DNA of 7,367 nucleotides from Gammaproteobacteria bacterium. GTDB lineage: Bacteria; Pseudomonadota; Gammaproteobacteria; SZUA-152. The position numbers and the translations under genes are program-made. The stretch is from positions 1 through 7,367 of the forward strand of contig JAUWLO010000099.1 of NCBI GenBank assembly GCA_030613605.1, written 5' to 3'. The first letter of the stretch is position 1. Every line of letters begins with the position of its first letter. Below are positions 1 through 5,371 of this stretch, in pieces. Below the pieces are notes generated by a model. It did no database searches. It was not told the DNA's origin and worked only from the letters and a program-made list of their open reading frames with translations.

Positions 1-893
1 CCACGACCACGGCTACCGGCCTTCCCTTTGCTATGATCGCGGCTTTTCGATTTTTGGGCAGATCGTCGGAAATCACCTGGCGCTGATTTTCGAGGCCCGC
101 CGCCTTTCCCGCCACTGCGCGCTTTTTTAGCATCCAATCCAACACTGCGGCGAAGTTCGTTCACCATATCATCAGGAAGATCCTCCCAACGACCGGGTTT
201 TTGCCCGCGCGGTAAAGACACAAGCCCAAAGCGCACACGCATTAGTCGACTCACTCTGACGCCCTGCGATTCCCACAAACGGCGCACTTCCCGATTGCGG
301 CCCTCACGTAGGATAACGTGATACCAGCGATTCGCCCCATCTCCACCAACGACCTTTATCTCATCAAAATGTGCGGTGCCATCATCCAGCTCAACTCCGC
401 TTTGCAATCGATTAAGCATGTCGCTATCCACATCACCCAATACACGTACCGCATATTCGCGGTCAATTTCGTGCGAGGGATGCATTAACCGATTGGCCAA
501 ATCACCATCAGTGGTAATCAGCAACAGACCGCTTGTATTAAGATCAAGACGGCCAATGGTTATCCAGCGACCGGAAGATAATTTGGGGAGATTTTTAAAT
601 ATCGTTTCACGCCCATCAGGATCATGACGAGTGCAAATTTCACCTACGGGTTTGTGATAAAGCAACACGCGACTGCGGCGCTCTTTAAGAATGGCCTGAG
701 AAACCGGCTTACCATCAACCTGGATACGATCTGTTTCACCAACACGGTCACCCAGCGTGGCGACAACTTTATTAACTTTGACACGGCCGGCTTCAATCCA
801 GCCTTCCATCTCTCTGCGTGAACCAAAACCTGCTCGGGCTAATACCTTTTGCAGTTTTTCACCTGTTGGTTTTTCTATTGAATGGTCACTCAC
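1..893 (-). CDS. rluB: 23S rRNA pseudouridine synthase RluB (3' end off window)
   Basis: RluB converts one uridine of 23S rRNA (U2605 in E. coli) to pseudouridine. The 297 visible codons hold an S4 RNA-binding domain (about residues 12-70, starting GEKLQKVLARAG) and an RsuA/RluB/E/F catalytic domain. The motif GRLDLNTSGLL places the catalytic Asp at residue 117, and GRNREVRRLWE lies at 198-208. After about residue 254 comes a Lys/Arg/Gly/Ser-rich tail that is still open at base 1, so the stop codon lies outside the window. The start is GTG at 893-891. It overlaps the scpB stop as GTGA and has no clear Shine-Dalgarno site, which suggests translational coupling. No in-frame ATG lies near the S4 domain, and the start adds about 11 residues relative to E. 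coli RluB. The position after scpB favours RluB over the paralogues RluE, RluF and RsuA. The reading frame is intact throughout. Confidence 0.93.
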   Translation of the reverse strand, partial: MSDHSIEKPTGEKLQKVLARAGFGSRREMEGWIEAGRVKVNKVVATLGDRVGETDRIQVDGKPVSQAILKERRSRVLLYHKPVGEICTRHDPDGRETIFKNLPKLSSGRWITIGRLDLNTSGLLLITTDGDLANRLMHPSHEIDREYAVRVLGDVDSDMLNRLQSGVELDDGTAHFDEIKVVGGDGANRWYHVILREGRNREVRRLWESQGVRVSRLMRVRFGLVSLPRGQKPGRWEDLPDDMVNELRRSVGLDAKKARSGGKGGGPRKSAPGDFRRSAQKSKSRDHSKGKAGSRGR

Positions 894-1705
894 GCCGTGT
901 CTGCGACAGGCGCTGCTTTTAATTCGGTTGCCTCTTCCACTGGCGGCAGGTCTTCCAACTCAGTTTCTAATTCAGAGCCCATACCTGAATCTGAATCCAG
1001 CTCACTTGCTTCTGTTGCTGACATTTCTTCCGCAGCATCGTTTGCTGCCAAATCAACACCTTCAGCCGTTTCCGTATTACCTTCATCTGCTTCTGAAGGA
1101 TTCGATGCAGCACTGGCATCCGCGTCAGTTTCGGTACCAGGCTCCACCAAATCTAGTTCAGCATTGATGGAATCAATGTCACGAATTTCTGCCAGCGTAG
1201 GCAGCTCACTGAGATTTTTCAGGTTGAAATAATCCAGAAATTGACGGGTCGTAGCATACATAGCAGGTTTACCAGGCACATCACGATGTCCAACAACTTT
1301 AACCCAGTCACGTTCCAGCAATGTTTTCATTATATTGGTGCTAACACTCACGCCACGCACATCTTCTATTTCGCCACGGGTAATGGGTTGACGATAGGCA
1401 ATAAGAGATAACGTCTCTAGCAAGGCACGCGAATAACGCGGTGGTTTTTCTTCCCACAATCTTCCCACCCACTGTGCATAATCCTGTTTTGCCTGATAAC
1501 GAAATCCACTACTAACCTCTTTTAATTCCACACCACGATTATCACATTGCTCAGCCAGTAATTTTATTGCCCCTCGAATTTCATCACGCGAGGGTTGCTG
1601 CTCATCCAGAAACAGTGTGAGTAAGCGGTCTATAGACAATGGCTGACCTGCAGCCATTAGTGCCGCTTCAATAATGTTTTTGGTTTTTTCCGGACTCAGT
1701 GACAT
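890..1705 (-). CDS. scpB: Segregation and condensation protein B with long acidic tail
   Basis: ScpB is the kite subunit that dimerises and binds ScpA in the SMC-ScpAB condensin, acting on the nucleoid in chromosome compaction and segregation. The 271-residue product has two winged-helix domains at about 8-80 and 88-165. The most conserved block is ALLETLSLIAYRQPITRGEI (94-113), followed by RGVSVSTNIMKTLLERDW, then PGKPAMYATT and LDYFNLKNLSELPTL. After about residue 176 it continues as a low-complexity Glu/Asp/Ser/Ala/Thr tail. No Lys, Arg or His occurs between Arg175 and Lys263. The core matches the family; the tail is an addition of a kind known from Pseudomonas-like relatives. The ATG at 1705-1703 is preceded by a good AGGAAGG (1721-1715) with 9-nt spacing. 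The TGA stop overlaps the rluB start. No smc gene is in the window. Confidence 0.95.
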   Translation of the reverse strand: MSLSPEKTKNIIEAALMAAGQPLSIDRLLTLFLDEQQPSRDEIRGAIKLLAEQCDNRGVELKEVSSGFRYQAKQDYAQWVGRLWEEKPPRYSRALLETLSLIAYRQPITRGEIEDVRGVSVSTNIMKTLLERDWVKVVGHRDVPGKPAMYATTRQFLDYFNLKNLSELPTLAEIRDIDSINAELDLVEPGTETDADASAASNPSEADEGNTETAEGVDLAANDAAEEMSATEASELDSDSGMGSELETELEDLPPVEEATELKAAPVADTA

Positions 1706-1714
1706 TACTACTTA

Positions 1715-1721
1715 CCTTCCT
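1715..1721 (-). promoter_or_regulatory. Ribosome binding site of scpB
   Basis: The minus strand reads AGGAAGG, nine bases before the scpB ATG. It is the strongest Shine-Dalgarno sequence of the scpA-scpB-rluB group, so scpB can be translated independently of scpA. It straddles the end of the last copy of the degenerate 13-bp repeat. Confidence 0.7.
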
Positions 1722-1769
1722 GACTACAGTTGTTAACTATAGCTATTAAATACAGTTATTAAATACATT
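1718..1769 (-). repeat. Four degenerate 13-bp tandem repeats between scpA and scpB
   Basis: Read on the minus strand (the transcript sense), four abutting 13-mers occupy 1769-1757, 1756-1744, 1743-1731 and 1730-1718: AATGTATTTAATA, ACTGTATTTAATA, GCTATAGTTAACA, ACTGTAGTCAGGA. Copies 1 and 2 match at 12 of 13 positions, and copies 3 and 4 each match copy 2 at 9 of 13. The last copy runs into the scpB Shine-Dalgarno sequence. The array fills more than half of the 92-bp scpA-scpB gap. AT-richness inflates chance matches, so only the first two copies are certain. It may be a slippage relic, or it may carry a weak promoter (TATAGT in copy 3 resembles a -10 box) or protein-binding sites. Confidence 0.6.
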
Positions 1770-1797
1770 TGCTTACTACGATCAAGAATTTAACGAA

Positions 1798-2643
1798 TTA
1801 CTCATCATCATCCGTCAATACTTCCATCGGTGACACACGGGGTTTTACGTGAATAGGCTCATAGGGTTCGGTTTGAATAAGCTCAATCAACGATTCTTTA
1901 ATGAGCTCCAGTATGGCCAAAAATGTTACCACCACGCCCAGGCGTCCTTCTTCTGGTGAAAACAACGCCGTAAATTCCGTAAACTTGTCACCTTTAATCT
2001 GGCTTAACACGTCCGACATGCGTTCACGCACAGACAGCGGCTCCATGGTGACCTGATGATGCGCATAATTTTCAACTCGAACCAGCACTTCTTTAAATGC
2101 GGTAAGCAGTTCTTTCATGTCCACCTGGGGTTCAGGTTTGACCAGTTTCAGATCAGGAGTTTTTGCTGAGGCCTGGAACGTTTCCCGATTCATGCGCGGC
2201 AAACTATCAATGTCTTCCGCTGCCTGTTTGAAACGTTCGTATTCCTGTAAACGCCTGACCAGTTCAGCGCGAGGATCGCCTTCTTCATCTTCTATTTCCC
2301 GCGAACGCGGCAATAACATACGCGATTTGATTTCGGCCAGCATGGCAGCCATCACCAGATAATCTGCCGCCAGCTCCAGATTCATCGACTTCATCATCTC
2401 GACGTATTCCATGTACTGCCGGGTAATTTCGGCAATAGGAATATTCAACACATCCAGATTCTGGCGTCGAATGAGGTAGAGCAACAAATCCAGCGGACCT
2501 TCGAAGGCCTCCAGAAATATCTCCAGTGCTTCCGGTGGTATGTAGAGATCTTTGGGCAGTGTGGTAACGGCCTCCCCCTGTACCATGGCGAAGGGCATTT
2601 CTTCCTGCTCTGGCCCTTTTTGCTCTTGATTCAATTCACTCAT
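1798..2643 (-). CDS. scpA: Segregation and condensation protein A (kleisin)
   Basis: ScpA is the kleisin subunit that bridges the SMC ATPase heads and binds a ScpB dimer, forming the condensin ring on the chromosome. The 281-residue product has the hallmark N-terminal block FEGPLDLLLYLIRRQNLDVL (47-66) followed by IPIAEITRQYMEYV, then LAADYLVMAAMLAEIKSRMLLPR (91-113). A charged linker spans about 114-215, and a C-terminal winged helix (about 216-262) includes VVVTFLAILELIKESLIEL. About 45 residues precede the kleisin domain, including MPFAMVQGEA and KDLYIPPEALE; extensions of this type are usual in Pseudomonas-like ScpA. The start is ATG at 2643-2641 with only a weak GTGAG just upstream. The TAA stop lies 92 bp before scpB. 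A promoter-like pair precedes it, so it may have its own transcription start besides read-through from trpS. Confidence 0.95.
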   Translation of the reverse strand: MSELNQEQKGPEQEEMPFAMVQGEAVTTLPKDLYIPPEALEIFLEAFEGPLDLLLYLIRRQNLDVLNIPIAEITRQYMEYVEMMKSMNLELAADYLVMAAMLAEIKSRMLLPRSREIEDEEGDPRAELVRRLQEYERFKQAAEDIDSLPRMNRETFQASAKTPDLKLVKPEPQVDMKELLTAFKEVLVRVENYAHHQVTMEPLSVRERMSDVLSQIKGDKFTEFTALFSPEEGRLGVVVTFLAILELIKESLIELIQTEPYEPIHVKPRVSPMEVLTDDDE

Positions 2644-2689
2644 ATTCTCACTACATTACAACAAATCAACAGGGAACTCAGTGCTTGTT

Positions 2690-2718
2690 TTCATAAAAAG
2701 ACACCGATTTACTGACAA
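2690..2718 (-). promoter_or_regulatory. Candidate sigma-70 promoter for scpA-scpB-rluB
   Basis: On the minus strand TTGTCA (2718-2713, five of six matches to TTGACA) is separated by 17 bp from TATGAA (2695-2690, four of six matches to TATAAT). This would start transcription roughly 40 bases before the scpA ATG. The spacing is ideal but the -10 box is mediocre. The -35 box lies within a short hairpin, so a terminator and a promoter may overlap here. This is inference from consensus matching only. Confidence 0.35.
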
Positions 2719-2723
2719 ATCAG
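2695..2723 (-). terminator. Weak intrinsic terminator-like hairpin after trpS
   Basis: The minus strand carries CTGATTT, a six-base GTCAGT loop, then AAATCGG. This forms a 7-bp stem with one T-G wobble and is followed, three bases and a C later, by TTTTT. The hairpin starts about 46 bases after the trpS stop. The stem is AT-rich and the T-run is short, so at most it terminates part of the transcripts. Confidence 0.25.
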
Positions 2724-2769
2724 CCAACTTACTGGTTCAATTAATAATTACTTTTTCGGGTAGCCCTGC

Positions 2770-3987
2770 TTATCTGTAGCTCAGCCCCATCGCCTCGCGG
2801 ACCTCTTCCAGGGTATCCCCCGCCACATCCCGCGCCGCCTCATTACCCTCAGCGATGATGCTGCGCACCAGCTTGGGATTTTCTTCAAATTCCTGCGCTC
2901 GCTCGCGGATTGGCGCCAGCTCCTTCAATATCGCGTCAATAACAGGCTGTTTACAGTCCAGACAACCAATACCCGCGGATTTACAGCCTTCCTGCACCCA
3001 GCTGCGAACATCATCATCGGAATAAACCTCATGAAGCTGCCAAACCGGGCATTTACCGGGGTCACCTGGATCGGTCAGCCGCACACGCGCCGGATCGGTT
3101 GGCATGGTTCGCAGCGCCTTTTCAATCACCTCGGGATCCTCTCGCAAAGGGATGGTATTGCCATAGGATTTGGACATTTTCTGGCCGTCTAAACCCGGCA
3201 TTTTAGGCGATTCCGTCAACAAAGCCTGTGGTTCCGGCAGAATAATCTTGCCACCGCCTTCCAGGTAACCAAACAGGCGTTCGCGGTCCCCCAGGGTAAT
3301 ATTGGCCTGGCTTTCCAGTAATGCGCGAGCCGTTCCCAGCGCCTCGTGATCGCCCTGCTCCTGGTATTTCCGGCGCAGTTCTTTATACAATTTGGCATTT
3401 TTCTTGCCCATTTTTTTAGCGGAAATCTCGGCCTTTTGTTCGAAACCCTGCTCACGACCATAGAGGTGGTTGAAACGCCGCGCCACTTCGCGGGTGAGCT
3501 CTACGTGGGCAACCTGATCTTCACCCACTGGCACCTGACCGGCCTTATAGGCCAGAATATCGGCGCTTTGTAATAAGGGATAACCCAGAAAACCATAGGT
3601 CGCCAGATCTTTTTCTTTCAGGGCTTCCTGCTGGTCCTTGTAGGTGGGTACCCGCTCCAGCCAGGAGATGGGCGTCATCATGGACAGCAATAAATGCAGT
3701 TCGGCATGCTCGGGCACCTGAGACTGAATAAACAACTTGGCAGAGCCCGGGTTCACACCAACCGCCAACCAGTCAATCACCATGTCCCAGACGCTGTTGC
3801 CAATCACGGAGGGATCTTCGTAATGCGTGGTCAGCGCATGCCAGTCGGCCACGAAGAAAAAACACTCGTACTCATGCTGCAGGCGTACCCAGTTCTGTAG
3901 CACACCGTGATAGTGACCGAGATGTAACCGCCCCGTGGGACGCATGCCTGATAATACCCGCTGGTGCTGGCCTGGAACCAAATTCAA
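2770..3987 (-). CDS. trpS: Tryptophanyl-tRNA synthetase, long form with four-Cys motif
   Basis: This class I synthetase charges tRNA-Trp with tryptophan using ATP in the cytoplasm. It is 405 residues long, against about 334 for E. coli TrpRS. The Rossmann-fold HIGH-type signature is in GRLHLGHYHGVL (19-30) and the KMSKS loop is at 270-274 (GLDGQKMSKSYGN). About 65 residues (roughly 183-248), charged and helix-like, are inserted between the tryptophan-binding half and the KMSKS segment. The C-terminal domain holds Cys313, Cys335, Cys342 and Cys345 (C-x21-C-x6-C-x2-C), nearly the spacing of the 4Fe-4S site of Thermotoga maritima TrpRS. The start is TTG at 3987-3985, chosen because AGGGAG lies six bases upstream; the next ATG, at residue 15, would cut into the domain just before HIGH. 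No Trp-codon leader peptide is visible upstream. The identity is certain; cluster binding is inferred. Confidence 0.96.
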   Translation of the reverse strand: MNLVPGQHQRVLSGMRPTGRLHLGHYHGVLQNWVRLQHEYECFFFVADWHALTTHYEDPSVIGNSVWDMVIDWLAVGVNPGSAKLFIQSQVPEHAELHLLLSMMTPISWLERVPTYKDQQEALKEKDLATYGFLGYPLLQSADILAYKAGQVPVGEDQVAHVELTREVARRFNHLYGREQGFEQKAEISAKKMGKKNAKLYKELRRKYQEQGDHEALGTARALLESQANITLGDRERLFGYLEGGGKIILPEPQALLTESPKMPGLDGQKMSKSYGNTIPLREDPEVIEKALRTMPTDPARVRLTDPGDPGKCPVWQLHEVYSDDDVRSWVQEGCKSAGIGCLDCKQPVIDAILKELAPIRERAQEFEENPKLVRSIIAEGNEAARDVAGDTLEEVREAMGLSYR

Positions 3988-3993
3988 ACTGTT

Positions 3994-3999
3994 CTCCCT
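3994..3999 (-). promoter_or_regulatory. Ribosome binding site supporting the TTG start of trpS
   Basis: The minus strand reads AGGGAG, then six bases (AACAGT), then TTG. It is a strong Shine-Dalgarno sequence at near-ideal distance and decides the start codon, since no ATG occurs before residue 15 of trpS. Confidence 0.75.
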
Positions 4000-4024
4000 C
4001 TAATTTTTTTTAGTTTATTCATCA

Positions 4025-4681
4025 CTAACTCACACCCGCCAGGCTAAACATAAAACTCTCAAAATAATGCAGTGGCGGGCCCAGTATTTTTCCGAGCATA
4101 CCTGTCACCATTAAACCCACCATAATCATCAGGCCGTAAGGCTCGATGCGGCTCAATTTCCAGGCCCAGGGCCCTGGCAACAAGCCAGCCAACACACGTC
4201 CGCCGTCTAACGGAGGAACGGGTAACAAGTTAAGCAGCATGAGCACACCATTGATCGCAATCCCCGCCCCACCCATGTAAATCAATGGCCAGGCCAGCCA
4301 GTTAAAATCGTCTCCCAGTACAAAACCGACCTTCATGATCAAAGCCCAGCCAAAGGCCATCACCAGATTAGCCATCGGCCCGGCTAGTGCCACCAGCGCC
4401 ATGTCCCGCTTGGGGTTTCTCAGGTTATCCCAGGTCACCGGCACCGGTTTGGCCCAGCCGAAAATAAATCCACCCATGAGCACAAGCGCAAGAGGCACCA
4501 CCACAGTGCCAATGGGATCAATGTGTTTCAGGGGATTCAGTGTCAGGCGTCCCATCATCATGGCGGTGGGATCTCCCAGCTTTTTAGCCACCCAGCCATG
4601 AGCCACTTCATGAACGGTAATGGCAAACAGGACCGGCAATGCCCAGATAGCAATGACCTGCACCGTATTCAATTCTTGCAT
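4025..4681 (-). CDS. M50 family site-2-type zinc metalloprotease, multi-pass membrane protein
   Basis: This is a 218-residue member of the compact intramembrane zinc protease family related to SpoIVFB and site-2 proteases. The zinc-binding HEVAH (24-28) lies in the first hydrophobic segment (about 8-28). The third ligand is probably Asp159 of NLLPVPPLDGGRVL (151-164), in a late hydrophobic segment. Other hydrophobic stretches lie at about 58-76, 97-121, 127-152 and 182-201. There is no PDZ domain, unlike RseP, and no CBS domain. The ATG at 4681-4679 lacks a convincing Shine-Dalgarno sequence. The reading frame closes with three successive in-frame stops (TAG TGA TGA, 4027-4019), and trpS starts 37 bases later. 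Catalytic residues are intact, so an active protease is expected, but nothing here identifies its substrate. Placement between yciO and trpS does not imply a role in translation. Confidence 0.88.
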   Translation of the reverse strand: MQELNTVQVIAIWALPVLFAITVHEVAHGWVAKKLGDPTAMMMGRLTLNPLKHIDPIGTVVVPLALVLMGGFIFGWAKPVPVTWDNLRNPKRDMALVALAGPMANLVMAFGWALIMKVGFVLGDDFNWLAWPLIYMGGAGIAINGVLMLLNLLPVPPLDGGRVLAGLLPGPWAWKLSRIEPYGLMIMVGLMVTGMLGKILGPPLHYFESFMFSLAGVS

Positions 4682-4703
4682 CGGTGAATTGTACCTGCTT
4701 TTA

Positions 4704-4747
4704 CGATGAGAGAGTAACGAAGAGAGAACGAGAAGGGCGAGCGTAGA
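4704..4747 (-). promoter_or_regulatory. C-rich, G-poor tract resembling a Rho-loading (rut) site
   Basis: In transcript sense these 44 bases, beginning seven bases from the start of the yciO stop codon, hold about 18 C, 18 T, 5 G and 3 A, with pyrimidine-C steps repeated along the length (for example CTCGTTCTCTCTTCG). It is the non-coding stretch between yciO and the M50 gene and forms no obvious hairpin. Such C-over-G bubbles are typical of rut sites, but rut has no strict consensus. A function in partial Rho-dependent termination is inference. Confidence 0.3.
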
Positions 4748-4750
4748 CCC

Positions 4751-5371
4751 TTAGTCCAGACCTTCCGGGGAACCCAGACCCTGGCGTGTGATCACGGGCA
4801 GTTCCCCGGTTAAATCCACCACGGTGGTAGGCTCAAAACCACAGTAACCACCATCGATAACCAGATCCAGGCTGCGTTCAAGGGTGTCACGGATATCATA
4901 GGGATCGGTAAGCGGCATATCATCACCGGGCAGAATCAGGGTGGAACTCATTAGCGGCTCACCCAGGGTTCCCAACAAAGCCATTGCGATGTGGTTTTCC
5001 GGCACACGCAGACCAATGGTTTTACGTTTGGGATTTCGCAACCGCTGCGGCACTTCCTTGGTGGCTTTAAGAATAAAGGTATACGGCCCCGGGGTATGGT
5101 TTTTGATCAGCCGATAGGCGGTATTGTCTACTTTGGCGTACAGGGCGAGCTCGGATAGATCCCGGCACACCAGGGTGAAATTATGCTTGTCGTCTACCTG
5201 ACGAATGGACCGAATGCGTTCCATGGCCGACTTGTCACCAATATGACAGCCCAGCGCATAGCCAGAGTCGGTGGGATACACAATCACACCACCGCCATTA
5301 ATGATGTCTACCGCCTGGTCGATTAGCCGCTGTTGCGGATTATCCGGATGAATCTGGAAAAACTGGCTCAT
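4751..5371 (-). CDS. yciO: YciO, YrdC/Sua5/TsaC-family protein
   Basis: The 206-residue product equals E. coli YciO in length and resembles it closely throughout (MSQFF start, IHPDNPQQRLI, VIVYPTDSGYALGC at 29-42, HNFTLVCRDLSEL). It has the YrdC fold that, in TsaC/Sua5, makes threonylcarbamoyl-AMP from threonine, bicarbonate and ATP for the t6A modification of tRNA. Nucleotide and substrate motifs are PTDSGYALG (33-41), RSIRQ (54-58), TPGPYTFI (93-100) and KRKTIGLRVP (115-124). Where TsaC/Sua5 carry a Ser-x-Asn motif, this protein has SSTLILPG (142-149), as YciO does, so it is the YciO paralogue and not the essential TsaC. Its physiological role is unsettled. The start is ATG at 5371-5369: AGGGG lies eight bases upstream, the ATGA overlaps the rnm stop, and homology begins exactly there. 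An in-frame ATG 45 bases upstream is less likely. Confidence 0.93.
   Translation of the reverse strand: MSQFFQIHPDNPQQRLIDQAVDIINGGGVIVYPTDSGYALGCHIGDKSAMERIRSIRQVDDKHNFTLVCRDLSELALYAKVDNTAYRLIKNHTPGPYTFILKATKEVPQRLRNPKRKTIGLRVPENHIAMALLGTLGEPLMSSTLILPGDDMPLTDPYDIRDTLERSLDLVIDGGYCGFEPTTVVDLTGELPVITRQGLGSPEGLD

Noticed and set aside
757..1232. Open frames on the plus strand opposite the scpB tail, including a Ser/Ala/Val-rich 116-codon frame at 882-1232
   Set aside because: They are reverse images of the low-complexity acidic tail of scpB, with no recognisable domain and no Shine-Dalgarno sequence, while scpB itself is unmistakable.
3411..3417. A7 run on the trpS coding strand as a programmed frameshift site
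   Set aside because: In the reading frame it is T AAA AAA ATG, which does not fit a good slippery heptamer, and the frame continues intact into KMSKS and the C-terminal domain.
2770..3987. Tryptophan attenuator or T-box upstream of trpS
   Set aside because: The gap to the M50 gene is only 37 bp, with no leader peptide rich in Trp codons and no terminator/antiterminator pair.
4751..5371. Assignment of this gene as tsaC (essential threonylcarbamoyl-AMP synthase)
   Set aside because: The Ser-x-Asn motif of TsaC/Sua5 is replaced by SSTLILPG, and length and sequence fit YciO; the operon partner rnm also points to YciO.
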